From JBHICC01 sp046759385 (GTDB lineage: Bacteria; Pseudomonadota; Gammaproteobacteria; Acidiferrobacterales; SPGG2), in contig JBHICC010000011.1 of assembly GCA_046759385.1 (NCBI GenBank), forward strand, positions 3,142 to 67,141: a stretch of DNA of 64,000 bases, given 5' to 3'. Below are positions 17,291 through 25,872 of the stretch, piece by piece (position 1 is the stretch's first letter; each line of letters opens with the position of its first letter). Position numbers and translations under genes: made by a program. The notes beneath the pieces were generated by a model, which saw nothing but the letters and a program-made list of their open reading frames with translations, was not told where the DNA came from and ran no database searches.

Positions 17291-18478
17291 TCAATGAAAG
17301 CGCAGATCGACCTCACTGATCTGCGGGTCATCAGCGACGGCGCGGTTGAAGCGCTCGCTCAGCTCCGCGGCCGGTTTATGCGACACCACCTCTAGCGGCA
17401 ATAACAGCTCGATGCGGATCTTTCCGTCCAGGTAATGCAAGGTCATCTTTTCGATCCGCCGCGCGTCGTCGATGTCACGGAAGTAATGATCTAGGCGCTG
17501 CTGCACAACCTGGCGTAACGGTAGGGTTTCCGTGAGGGTGGCGGCCTCATCGTCTTCCGGATCGATGTGCACCATCACATCACTGACCTCCTCGACCCCT
17601 TGAATCAAGCGCCGGCGCACGGTCTCGCTGACCTGATGCCCTTCGGACACGCTCAAGGTGGGGTCGACCTGGATATGCACATCCACTAAGGCGTCCCCGC
17701 CCATGCGACGGCTGCGCAACATGTGCAAGGCCTGTACCCCGTCGACGGCCGTGATTGCTCGCCGCACCGCCTGCACACGATCGGCATCCAGCCCGGTGTC
17801 AACAAGCTCGCGGACGCCCTGCCAGCCCAGACCCCAGCCAACCTTGGCGATCATGACGGTTACGCCGATGGCAGCGATTGCATCCAAGTAGGGCAATCCT
17901 GCCATGGTCCCGCCAATGCCCACCACCACGATGACTGATGAGAGTGCGTCAGTGCGGCTGTGCCAGGCGTTGGCGCGCAACATGCTCGAGCGGTATCGCC
18001 GCGCGGTGCGCATGGTGTAGTGATAGATTGCCTCCTTGGCGACGATCGACAGCATTGCCACGATCAACGCCCACACACCGGGCTGTAACAAGAGTTCTGG
18101 GTTGAACAGTCTACGGGCCGCGTCGATCGCCACCCCAGTAGCGGTCGCGATTAAGACGACACCGAGGCCGACGGTCGCCATCGTTTCAATGCGCCGATGA
18201 CCGTACGGGTGCTCCGCGTCGGCGGCGCGACTGCCATGCTTGGCGGCGTAAAGCACTAGCCCGTCCGTGGCGAGGTCGGACAGCGAATGGACGCCGTCGG
18301 CGATGAGAGCCTGCGAGTGGGCGAATAAACCGAAGAAGATCTTGGTCACGCCGAGCGCGAGATCTACTACCGCACCGACCAAGGTAACACGGTAGGATGC
18401 GCGGTAGCGTTGTTCCAATGATGTCGTCTCGCCGGTCGACTCAGAGCGAGTTGGCGCGTCGATCGAGTTAGCCCCCAC
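17291..18478 (-). CDS. Cation diffusion facilitator (CDF) family transporter
   Basis: Inner-membrane divalent cation/proton antiporter with about six transmembrane segments followed by a cytoplasmic ferredoxin-like domain. Metal-site motifs are HSLSDLATDG in TM2 and HSRTDALSS in TM5. A short extra C-terminal region (HYFRDIDDARRIEKMTLHYL) follows the usual domain. The chosen start is GTG at 18478, which overlaps the last codons of tusA by 11 bases; a longer reading frame extends upstream inside tusA but is unlikely to be used. The metal (Zn, Fe, Mn) is not determinable. The NtrC sites of glnA begin right after its stop. Confidence 0.88.
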   Translation of the reverse strand: MGANSIDAPTRSESTGETTSLEQRYRASYRVTLVGAVVDLALGVTKIFFGLFAHSQALIADGVHSLSDLATDGLVLYAAKHGSRAADAEHPYGHRRIETMATVGLGVVLIATATGVAIDAARRLFNPELLLQPGVWALIVAMLSIVAKEAIYHYTMRTARRYRSSMLRANAWHSRTDALSSVIVVVGIGGTMAGLPYLDAIAAIGVTVMIAKVGWGLGWQGVRELVDTGLDADRVQAVRRAITAVDGVQALHMLRSRRMGGDALVDVHIQVDPTLSVSEGHQVSETVRRRLIQGVEEVSDVMVHIDPEDDEAATLTETLPLRQVVQQRLDHYFRDIDDARRIEKMTLHYLDGKIRIELLLPLEVVSHKPAAELSERFNRAVADDPQISEVDLRFH

Positions 18479-18704
18479 TTTTGCCGACTTCAAGGGTGAT
18501 GACAATCTCGCGGTCCTCGGTGCGAGTAGTGACAATCTCGTGGCCGTTGATCCGACACCAAGCGGGAATGTCACTGAGGGTGCCCGGATCTGTGCAAAAA
18601 ACTTCTAGCACGTCACCGGTGGCCAAGGTTTTGACTTTTTCCTGGACGCGAATCACCGGCAGCGGGCAAAGCAGGTTGCGCGCGTCCAGCTCATAACGGC
18701 TCAT
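18468..18704 (-). CDS. tusA: TusA-family sulfurtransferase
   Basis: A 78-residue sulfur carrier with the active-site C13-P-L-P motif (LDARNLLCPLPVIRVQEKV) and the C-terminal beta-strand pattern of TusA. It accepts persulfide from a cysteine desulfurase and hands it on, classically for tRNA 2-thiouridine; in sulfur oxidisers TusA also serves sulfur oxidation. The ATG overlaps the stop of the upstream PP-loop gene by four bases, so the likely partner here is that thiouridylase-like enzyme. Confidence 0.93.
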   Translation of the reverse strand: MSRYELDARNLLCPLPVIRVQEKVKTLATGDVLEVFCTDPGTLSDIPAWCRINGHEIVTTRTEDREIVITLEVGKSGG

Positions 18705-19744
18705 ATATACCAGTTTGCAGGCACGTCCTCAGCAGCCATGGGCTTGACCTTCAAGACTCGCTCCGCATCGCCGCCCTCGCGCACGGCGATTGTGACCTCT
18801 TCGGCCTCCCGGCCCTGGCTAAATCGGGCTGTCAACCGCGCCGCTAAATGCAGGTCATCTTCGTTCGCGATACCGTTGAGCAGTGCCAATGGGCCTTTGT
18901 GGCTCGTTGGTAGCAGATGCACGAAGCGTCGACGATAACCGCTGAGAAAGCTGTTCTCGCCCTCGTCGCGACCGACGATGAGCTTAAAGTGCGGTCGCGG
19001 CCGTAAGTGGCGACCGACCTTGAGTAGCATAATGTCGTCGAGGTCGTAGCGACGCTCGCCACGCGCTGCCCACAAGTCATTTAGCTTGGCGGAGTAGCAC
19101 CTGTCGGTCAAAAAGCAGCAACCGCCTGCCGGTTGGGCGTAGTCTGTTATACCGTATTGTTCGGCTAAGGCCATTTGCGGCTTGCGTGTGCGGCCACTGA
19201 AGTCAAATAGCCGTTCGCGATCAATCCAGCGTTCGCGCTCCGGCAAAGTCGGCGGCAACCGCTTGGCGCACAGTGGTCGCACGAGTCGGTCGAACGCGCC
19301 AGATTCCTGTGCGACCACGGGCATCGTGTCGCGTCGCTGCGACTTAGGTCGCTGGCCGATGACCTCGCCCGTGATAATGAAGTCAAAGGCGTTGGCGTCC
19401 ATCCACCGACGTGCCTTAGCCACCATAAAGCTTTTGCAATCGAGGCAGGGATTGAGGTTCGCACCATACCCATGCTTCGGGTTGATGACGATGTCTTTGT
19501 ATTCTTCGATGACGTCGAGGATATGCAGCTTTATGCCGAGCTGTTCGGCCACCCACAATGCGTTGTTGCGCTTCGGCTTCTGTCGGTGGTGATTGCGGAT
19601 CGCGTGGGTGTGCCCCTCTACGCAGAAACCAGTGAAGAAATTCATTCCTTCGACGTGGACACCCTGCTCAATGACGACTCGCGCCGCCAGCATCGAGTCC
19701 AGACCCCCTGAGATCAATGCCACCGCCTTTCGCTGCGTCATCAT
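18701..19744 (-). CDS. PP-loop thiouridylase-like protein with NFACT-R-like C-terminal domain
   Basis: A 347-residue adenylating enzyme of the ThiI/MnmA-type PP-loop class. The pyrophosphate loop SGGLDS lies at 12-17; a C100-x-x-C103 pair (NPCLDCKSF) and the conserved TGEVIGQRPKSQ follow; a further cysteine pair occurs in PAGGCCFLTD. The C-terminal part (LLKVGRHLRPRPHFKLIVGRDEGEN and on) resembles the NFACT-R domain, which is known fused to such enzymes. It probably activates a tRNA uridine for thiolation with sulfur from the overlapping tusA. The target position is unknown, and no RNA-binding THUMP domain is present. It is often mislabelled as a methyltransferase. Confidence 0.85.
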   Translation of the reverse strand: MMTQRKAVALISGGLDSMLAARVVIEQGVHVEGMNFFTGFCVEGHTHAIRNHHRQKPKRNNALWVAEQLGIKLHILDVIEEYKDIVINPKHGYGANLNPCLDCKSFMVAKARRWMDANAFDFIITGEVIGQRPKSQRRDTMPVVAQESGAFDRLVRPLCAKRLPPTLPERERWIDRERLFDFSGRTRKPQMALAEQYGITDYAQPAGGCCFLTDRCYSAKLNDLWAARGERRYDLDDIMLLKVGRHLRPRPHFKLIVGRDEGENSFLSGYRRRFVHLLPTSHKGPLALLNGIANEDDLHLAARLTARFSQGREAEEVTIAVREGGDAERVLKVKPMAAEDVPANWYI

Positions 19745-19848
19745 TACACAAAGTATGACCTAGGTTTTTGCAGTTGAAATACTAGCCGAAAGCACGCGCT
19801 ACAGCATCTCTTGCGGTCGAGATCAATGTAGCGGTGGTGTGGAGGTGG

Positions 19849-19877
19849 CAAATAAAAACGGGCCCTTGCGGGCCCGC
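19849..19877 (-). terminator. Rho-independent terminator ahead of the PP-loop/tusA operon
   Basis: On the minus strand a perfect GGGCCC-gcaa-GGGCCC hairpin is followed by GTTTTTATTT. It lies about 105 bases before the start of the PP-loop gene on the same strand, so it ends either the M48 transcript or a separate leader RNA. Confidence 0.85.
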
Positions 19878-20000
19878 CAGATATTGTTTTCTCTACCGTT
19901 ATCTCGCCCTTCCGTGGTGACTCCTCCGTGGCGATTCGGGCGATGCCGAATATTTGGGGGGAAAAACGATATCCTATACTGCACTGGTTGTCCAACAGTT
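19850..20000 (-). ncRNA. Possible leader RNA or small RNA ending at the terminator
   Basis: The minus strand between the M48 gene stop and the terminator contains a hairpin ATTCGG/CCGAAT (about 19936-19953), repeated CCACGGA/CCGTGG-type segments and a possible promoter near TTGGAC at about 19995. Open frames across it are not protein-like and run through the terminator. I do not recognise an RNA family. It could be an attenuator for the sulfur-transfer operon. Confidence 0.35.
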
Positions 20001-20060
20001 TGGGGCGTCATGCTGCGGTGCAACTACACCCGCCACCGCTGCAAACAGCGCCAATCTCGG

Positions 20061-21395
20061 CTATCGCTCACTTGGCCCGGCAACGATATGTTTTTTTTGC
20101 CAGTCATATTTTCGCATGTACGCTACGCGCCCGGGTTCGAACTCACCCCGTTCCACCAAGGTGTATACCATGGTCTCGCTGCAGCTGAAGGCATAGCGGT
20201 CCCAGCGGAAGTTTAGGGTGAGCGACGCCGTCGCGTCGATGTCGCACGGAATGCTACCTTTTTTGCGCTGTTGCGCATGTGCCAGCTCCCCTAGGCGCCT
20301 AAGATCTGCATCTAGACGCGCGTACGGATTATCTTTGACTAAGGGTGCCACACGTGTTGTTGGCTGGATCTGCATCGCCTTTCCAGTATGAAGCCGTGCC
20401 ATCAGCTCTTGGCGGAAGCTCGCCATCTGGTCGACAACGCCACTGCGCACGATGTGTTGGTAGCCGAGCATTCCACTGTATCCGATCACGCCAACCCAAA
20501 GAACGATCACGAGCACACGTAGCAAACCGCGCCAAGCGCGTGTGCCGATGTACGGAACAAAAAGCGCCGCCAGATAAGCCAGTGGGTTACGTCTGGGTAT
20601 GAACGTGTCGCTGCTCGTCGCAATCGCCCGCAAATGCCCCATGCGTTTGCTCAACCACGGCGTCGAGGAGTTCAACTCGTCTAAGGACATCCAGAAACCA
20701 CTGCTTGACGCGCTTTGGGCTGCAAACTGAGGGACACTGACGGACTTCCAACGCCTGGTGCCGCTGGCAACGACGGCAAGTGCGAGCGCGGCATCGACCT
20801 TTGCTTTGCACGCCGCGATACCGTAACGGTCATAGCCATAGATCTTAGCGCGAGCATACGCCGGCCCAAGCAAGGGCAATACCAGCGCTGGTAGGATGAA
20901 CGGCGTCCACCGCGCCTGTCGATCCTCGATGCGACCGAGCTCGTGGCCCATAACGAAGTCAATTGCTCCTTGACGGTCCGTGAGTGCGCCAATGACCTCG
21001 CCACTCAGTGCGAGGAACTTGGTTCCCTGAAAACGTAGACTGAAGCAATCGCGCACAGCGGGATTTTGAAACAGGTATGCTTTGGGCAGGTCTGTGATCT
21101 CTAGGCGTTTGCATACGGATTTCAGTCTTGAGTGCAAGTCCGGATGTTGTTTAGGACCGATTTCGACCGCGTGACCACGCAGATAGGCTACCCGTCTCGC
21201 TTTGCGCAAGTGCACCACTAGGTAGGCGAGGAGCAACATCAGCACCAGAGTCAACGCGACCAGGTCGAAACTAAACCATGGCAGATAACGCTCCGCAGCC
21301 GCCTTCAACAAGAACGCCAGTCCTACCCAAAAGACCGCGGATACGACCACCGCAGTCACAAATAACGGTTTTTCACGTGGATAGCGCTCAACCAT
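20061..21395 (-). CDS. M48-family (Ste24-like) membrane protein lacking zinc ligands
   Basis: A 444-residue protein with two N-terminal transmembrane segments (residues about 10-30 and 42-62) and one or two near residue 290, arranged like M48 metallopeptidases. The family zinc motif HExxH reads H151-E152-L-G-R155, and the second site, usually E-x-x-x-D, reads I185-YGY-D189. Two of three zinc ligands are thus gone, so it is likely a non-catalytic relative, perhaps a scaffold or regulator. The rest of the fold (AYLFQNPAVRDCFSL, FLALSGEVIGALT) is well kept and the frame is intact over 444 codons, which argues against a decaying gene. Confidence 0.78.
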   Translation of the reverse strand: MVERYPREKPLFVTAVVVSAVFWVGLAFLLKAAAERYLPWFSFDLVALTLVLMLLLAYLVVHLRKARRVAYLRGHAVEIGPKQHPDLHSRLKSVCKRLEITDLPKAYLFQNPAVRDCFSLRFQGTKFLALSGEVIGALTDRQGAIDFVMGHELGRIEDRQARWTPFILPALVLPLLGPAYARAKIYGYDRYGIAACKAKVDAALALAVVASGTRRWKSVSVPQFAAQSASSSGFWMSLDELNSSTPWLSKRMGHLRAIATSSDTFIPRRNPLAYLAALFVPYIGTRAWRGLLRVLVIVLWVGVIGYSGMLGYQHIVRSGVVDQMASFRQELMARLHTGKAMQIQPTTRVAPLVKDNPYARLDADLRRLGELAHAQQRKKGSIPCDIDATASLTLNFRWDRYAFSCSETMVYTLVERGEFEPGRVAYMRKYDWQKKHIVAGPSER

Positions 21396-21544
21396 GTCGT
21401 TGGAGATCGGTCTTATACTGCCTCGTACAGGCTCGCTGTTTTATCCTGGTTGACCGAAAATGCAGATCGCGGATGCTAACTTTAGATCAGCCTCGTCGCA
21501 GGTCGCTTTCGTTAACACGACTCTTGGCCATTTTATAGCACAAG

Positions 21545-22318
21545 ATGATCTGGAAATTACGCCGCTATCGCTCCTCCCTTGATTCGGCACCCCGGCGCAG
21601 TGCCCTGAGACGTGTTATCAGTGTCCTGGGGTGGGCGCTGTGGCTGGTAGTGTTCTTGCTGATCGTCGATTCCTTCTACCTGGTATTAACGTGGCCGGAC
21701 TGGGCGCGACTGTCGGCTGGACCGATTCCAAAATCCCAGTTCATCCGCGACTACCAGCAGCGGCGCAACCAGGACCGCAGCCTGCCGAGCCTACGTTGGC
21801 AACCTGTGGCGTTAGCTCGGATCCCGACATACGTTCAGCGAGCGGTGATATTGGCGGAGGACAGCCGCTTTTATCAGCACAGCGGCTTCGATCTCATCGC
21901 GTTCAAGGAGGCCATGGATTACAACGTCGCGCAACGTCGTTTCGCATTGGGCGCAAGCACGATCTCGCAACAGACAGTAAAAAATCTTTTCCTGAACCCT
22001 TCGCGCAACCCGTTACGCAAATGGCACGAACTGATTCTTACTTGGGGAATGGAGCACAACCTCGCGAAAGACCGCGTCCTCGAGATCTATCTGAATATCG
22101 CCGAGCTCGGTCCAGGCATATACGGCGTCGAGGCGGCGTCGTGGGCCTACTGGTCTAAGAGTGTTGGCACATTGACATTGACTGAGGCAGCGGCGCTTGC
22201 GGCCACATTGCCAAGCCCGAAGAAGCACAATCCGGCCACGCGAACGGAGCGCTTCACCAAGCGAGTGCACAAGATCATGCGCTTTCTCGAGCACTTCGGG
22301 CTCGATTCGACCTCGTAA
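21545..22318 (+). CDS. mtgA: Monofunctional peptidoglycan glycosyltransferase
   Basis: Polymerises lipid II into glycan strands at the periplasmic face. The 257-residue protein has a single N-terminal membrane anchor (VLGWALWLVVFLLIVDSFYL) followed by a GT51 domain. Motifs are the catalytic EDSRFYQHSGFD, GASTISQQTVKNLF, RKWHELILTWGMEHNLAKDRVLEIYLNIAELG and GVEAASWAYW. Length and single anchor indicate MtgA rather than a bifunctional PBP1. It is divergent from the M48-like gene. Confidence 0.95.
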   Translation: MIWKLRRYRSSLDSAPRRSALRRVISVLGWALWLVVFLLIVDSFYLVLTWPDWARLSAGPIPKSQFIRDYQQRRNQDRSLPSLRWQPVALARIPTYVQRAVILAEDSRFYQHSGFDLIAFKEAMDYNVAQRRFALGASTISQQTVKNLFLNPSRNPLRKWHELILTWGMEHNLAKDRVLEIYLNIAELGPGIYGVEAASWAYWSKSVGTLTLTEAAALAATLPSPKKHNPATRTERFTKRVHKIMRFLEHFGLDSTS

Positions 22319-22381
22319 TATATCGCCGCGTGGTTACCTAGGCGGCTGCACCGGCCAGTGCGTGTCGGTCCAAGGGCAAGG

Positions 22382-22387
22382 TATAAT
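22382..22387 (+). promoter_or_regulatory. Probable -10 element of the glyQS operon
   Basis: A consensus TATAAT lies 41 bases before the glyQ start. The -35 region at 17-base spacing (TGCGTG) is weak. A six-codon mini-ORF (MIHAHL, from about 22412) ends with a TGA that overlaps the TTG start of glyQ. Confidence 0.45.
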
Positions 22388-22428
22388 CCGCGTTCCCCGA
22401 TCGAGCCTTTAATGATTCACGCACACCT

Positions 22429-23319
22429 TTGACATTCCAAGAACTGATACTGAGCCTGCAGAAGTACTGGGCGCGACAGGGCTGCATCGTCATGCAGCCA
22501 TACGACATGGAGGTCGGCGCGGGGACGTTTCATCCGGCAACCACACTCGGTGCAATTGGACCGGAGCCGATAAGAGCGGCATATGTGCAGCCCTCGCGGC
22601 GTCCAACGGATGGGCGCTACGGCGAGAACCCGAATCGCTTGCAACACTACTTCCAGTTCCAGGTTATCTTGAAACCGGCACCGCTAAACCTACAAGACCT
22701 TTATCTCGGATCTCTCCGCGAGCTCGGCTTCGATCCGCTGGTGCATGATATTCGCTTCGTCGAGGATGACTGGGAGTCGCCAACACTCGGTGCCTGGGGA
22801 TTGGGTTGGGAGGTTTGGCTTAACGGCATGGAGGTGACCCAGTTCACTTACTTCCAGCAGGTAGGTGGGTTGGATTGTAGACCCGTAACCGGAGAGATTA
22901 CTTACGGCCTCGAGCGGCTCGCGATGTATGTTCAGGGCGTCGACAATGTTTTCGACCTCATATGGACCGATGGTTTCCGCTACGGTGATATCTACCGAGA
23001 GAGCGAGCGCGAGTTCTCTGTCTACAACTTCGAACAGGCGGACGTACCGACCTTATTTCGGCACTTCGATGATGCTGAGCGCGAAAGCCGGCGGTTGCTC
23101 GGGCTGAACTTGCCTCTGCCTGCGTACGATCTGGCATTGAAAGCCTCGCATCTGTTTAACCTACTAGACGCGCGTCGGGCGATCAGTGTGACGGAGCGCG
23201 CACGTTTCATCGGGCGTGTGCGGGCGTTGGTGCGCGCGGTCGCAGAGAGTTATTACGAGCGCCGAGAGCAGCTCGAGTTTCCGCGCGGCAACGGCGATCG
23301 GGTAGGCTCACGTGGGTAA
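22429..23319 (+). CDS. glyQ: Glycine--tRNA ligase alpha subunit
   Basis: Catalytic subunit of the alpha2beta2 glycyl-tRNA synthetase. The 296-residue protein contains the class II signatures GCIVMQPYDMEVGAGTFHP, AYVQPSRRPTDGRYGENPNR and QVGGLDCRPVTGEITYGLERLA. The start is TTG at 22429: no ATG or GTG exists in frame between the promoter and the conserved MTFQELILSLQ. glyS overlaps its last eight bases. Confidence 0.97.
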   Translation: MTFQELILSLQKYWARQGCIVMQPYDMEVGAGTFHPATTLGAIGPEPIRAAYVQPSRRPTDGRYGENPNRLQHYFQFQVILKPAPLNLQDLYLGSLRELGFDPLVHDIRFVEDDWESPTLGAWGLGWEVWLNGMEVTQFTYFQQVGGLDCRPVTGEITYGLERLAMYVQGVDNVFDLIWTDGFRYGDIYRESEREFSVYNFEQADVPTLFRHFDDAERESRRLLGLNLPLPAYDLALKASHLFNLLDARRAISVTERARFIGRVRALVRAVAESYYERREQLEFPRGNGDRVGSRG

Positions 23320-25462
23320 TCGCCAATCTGCTTTGCACCAGCGGCGAGCGCGTGCAACGCCGCGCCATCGCACAACCACAACCGAAGCGACGGATTTGTT
23401 GGTCGAGATCGGTACAGAGGAACTTCCGCCGCAGTCGGTCAAAACTCTAAGTGAAGCGTTGGGTGAACAGTTGTATCGAGGCTTAGAGGCCGCTGGACTG
23501 TTGGCGGACAGTACTTCAGAGCCCGAGCTGTTCGCCACGCCACGACGGCTAGCGGCTAGGATCGCCAATGTGCTGGATAAGCAGCCTGACCGAGTAGTCG
23601 AGCGACGTGGCCCTGCCTGGCAGGCCGCCTTCGATGAGCGTGGGCAATTCACGCAAGCGGTAATCGGGTTTGCGCGTGCGTGCGGTGTAACCCCAGATAA
23701 GCTCCAGCGTCTGCAAACAGACAAAGGAGATTGGATGGTTTTCCGGCGTAAAGAGCGCGGGACTGCGGCTCGCAAACTGATTCCCACAATCGTCAATGAC
23801 ACACTGAAGCAGCTTCCAATCCCGAAGCGCATGCGCTGGGCCGACCTCGAAGCGGAGTTCGTGCGCCCTGTTCATTGGCTCGTGCTGCTGCATGGCGACA
23901 AGGTCATTCCGTGCGAGGTGCTATCGGTCAAGGCGAAGCGCGACACCAGGGGACATCGCTTTCATTACCCAAAGTCGATTGCGCTGCGATCAGCGAAAAC
24001 GTACCCCGGCCCGTTAGCCACGCGTGGCTTTGTGGTGGCCGACTTCGCGGCACGCAAGGCGGTGATTCGCACAAAGGCAAAGGCGCTTGCACGACGCAAG
24101 GGCGGCGAGGCGGTAATCGATGAGGACCTGCTGGATGAGGTTACGGGTTTGGTGGAGTGGCCGGAGCCGATACTCGCATCCTTTGACAAGGAATTCTTGC
24201 AGGTCCCACCCGAGCCGCTGATCTCAACGATGAAGGACAATCAGAAATGTTTTCCGGTGGTGACAGGTAAGCGTAAGTTGTTACCGTACTTCATCACGGT
24301 TGCAAACATACGCAGCAAAGATGTTGCGAAAGTGCGGGAGGGAAACGAGCGCGTGATTCGAGCGCGCTTTGCCGACGCTCGTTTCTTCTGGGAAACCGAT
24401 CGTAAGACCCGGCTAGAGCAGCGAGTCGATGAGCTCAAAGGCGTCGTTTTCCATGACAAGTTAGGAACCATGCATGAAAAGGCCATGCGCGTACGCGCGC
24501 TGGCGGCCCTGATAGCCGGGGACATTGGCGTCGACATACCGCTTTCGGAGCGCGCTGCGCTGCTCTGTAAGGCTGATCTGATGACGGGCCTGGTCGGGGA
24601 GTTTCCGGAACTACAAGGTGTTATGGGGCGCTACTATGCCGAGCATGACGGCGAGTCGGCCGAGGTAGCATTGGCAATGGAAGAGCATTACCTGCCGCGC
24701 TATGCTGGTGATCGTTTGCCCACGGGTAAGAACGGCCAGGTCGTGGCCGTTGCCGATAAGGTCGACACTATCGTCGGCATCTTCGCTGCAGGAGAAGCCC
24801 CTACAGGCGATAAGGACCCGTTCGCGTTGCGGCGGGCGGCCCTAGGCGTATTGCGCATCGTGATCGAATGCAAGCTCGGCTTGGATCTGGTCGCCTTGCT
24901 CGGCGCCGCCTGTCGCCAGCTGCCGGAGGCATTGCAACAAGAGGGTGTTACCAATGCGGTCTACGACTTCATGATGGACCGACTACGCGCGTACTACGTG
25001 GATGCGAATGTTACGCCAGATGTGTACGAGGCGGTGCTTGTCACCCGTCCAGCGCGCCCGGCCGATTTTGATCAGCGTGTGCGTGCGGTTATGGCATTCC
25101 GCAAGCTGCCCGAAGCCGAAAGTCTGACTATTGCCAACAAGCGCATCCGCAACATCCTGCGCCAAGGTGGGAACGCCGATTGGGATCACGTGTCCACCGA
25201 GTTGCTCACGGAAGAAGCGGAGCAGCAACTCGCTGCGCAGGTCGAGTCGCTACAGATGACCTTGACGCCGCTGTTCGATGCAGGCGAGTACACAGAAGCG
25301 ATGAAACGTTTGGCTGCGTTGCGCCCGCAAGTGGATCGTTTCTTCGACAAGGTGATGGTGATGGTTGATGAAGAGGCCGTAAGGGACAACCGACTGGCGC
25401 TACTCAACAGCCTCAGTGGCCTGTTCCTGCGTGTCGCCGATCTCTCCAGACTGCAGAACTAA
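23312..25462 (+). CDS. glyS: Glycine--tRNA ligase beta subunit
   Basis: The tRNA-binding beta subunit (716 aa). The conserved N terminus DLLVEIGTEELPPQSVKTL begins about 28 residues after the GTG at 23312. No other start codon lies between, so a basic 27-residue extension (GNRQSALHQRRARA...) is likely real. Later motifs are SMKDNQKCFPV-like (STMKDNQKCFPVV), NIRSKD and the HD-like/anticodon-binding C-terminal part. It overlaps glyQ by eight bases. Confidence 0.96.
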   Translation: MGNRQSALHQRRARATPRHRTTTTEATDLLVEIGTEELPPQSVKTLSEALGEQLYRGLEAAGLLADSTSEPELFATPRRLAARIANVLDKQPDRVVERRGPAWQAAFDERGQFTQAVIGFARACGVTPDKLQRLQTDKGDWMVFRRKERGTAARKLIPTIVNDTLKQLPIPKRMRWADLEAEFVRPVHWLVLLHGDKVIPCEVLSVKAKRDTRGHRFHYPKSIALRSAKTYPGPLATRGFVVADFAARKAVIRTKAKALARRKGGEAVIDEDLLDEVTGLVEWPEPILASFDKEFLQVPPEPLISTMKDNQKCFPVVTGKRKLLPYFITVANIRSKDVAKVREGNERVIRARFADARFFWETDRKTRLEQRVDELKGVVFHDKLGTMHEKAMRVRALAALIAGDIGVDIPLSERAALLCKADLMTGLVGEFPELQGVMGRYYAEHDGESAEVALAMEEHYLPRYAGDRLPTGKNGQVVAVADKVDTIVGIFAAGEAPTGDKDPFALRRAALGVLRIVIECKLGLDLVALLGAACRQLPEALQQEGVTNAVYDFMMDRLRAYYVDANVTPDVYEAVLVTRPARPADFDQRVRAVMAFRKLPEAESLTIANKRIRNILRQGGNADWDHVSTELLTEEAEQQLAAQVESLQMTLTPLFDAGEYTEAMKRLAALRPQVDRFFDKVMVMVDEEAVRDNRLALLNSLSGLFLRVADLSRLQN

Positions 25463-25499
25463 GCGCGCGTGCTGACGAGTCACAAAGAGCGAGAGTTTC

Positions 25500-25832
25500 A
25501 TGGACACTAATTCCTACGAGAGCATGCTAAGCGCGGTGAAAGCGTTCCACGACAAGCACGACCTGAAGGCGGCCGGTGGAGAAGAGTTGAATCACCGCGT
25601 GGCGTTGATGGCTGAGGAACTCGGCGAGATCGCGGCCTGCGTTACCAAGGGCCGGGGATGCGATGCATTGGCGGAAGAGTGTGCCGATATGCTTATACTC
25701 CTAATCGGTACCGCGATATCTGCCGACTTCGACTTGCGCACGGCCTTTTGGCAAAAGATGGAGCGGTTGCAGCATCGCACCGGTCGGCTAGTCAACGGGC
25801 GCATCCGCGTGTCTGATTTCCGTGAAACGTGA
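25500..25832 (+). CDS. MazG-like nucleotide pyrophosphohydrolase family protein
   Basis: A 110-residue all-helical protein. The acidic metal-binding helices are visible as MAEELGEIAACV (about residues 37-48) and ALAEECADMLILLIG (about 58-72), the EExxE...ExxD layout of MazG/dUTPase-like enzymes. It probably hydrolyses a non-canonical NTP. It lies 37 bases after glyS and 40 before gmhB, so the genes may be co-transcribed. Confidence 0.82.
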   Translation: MDTNSYESMLSAVKAFHDKHDLKAAGGEELNHRVALMAEELGEIAACVTKGRGCDALAEECADMLILLIGTAISADFDLRTAFWQKMERLQHRTGRLVNGRIRVSDFRET

Positions 25833-25872
25833 GCGCTGAAGCCTCTTAGCTGCGAACGGTGGCGGACGCAAG

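Noticed and set aside
19744..19995. 83-codon frame ahead of the PP-loop gene
   Set aside because: It runs through the strong terminator hairpin and the product resembles no protein.
20131..20150. T-loop-like GGGTTCGAACTCACCCC
   Set aside because: It lies inside the M48-like coding sequence with no tRNA cloverleaf around it.
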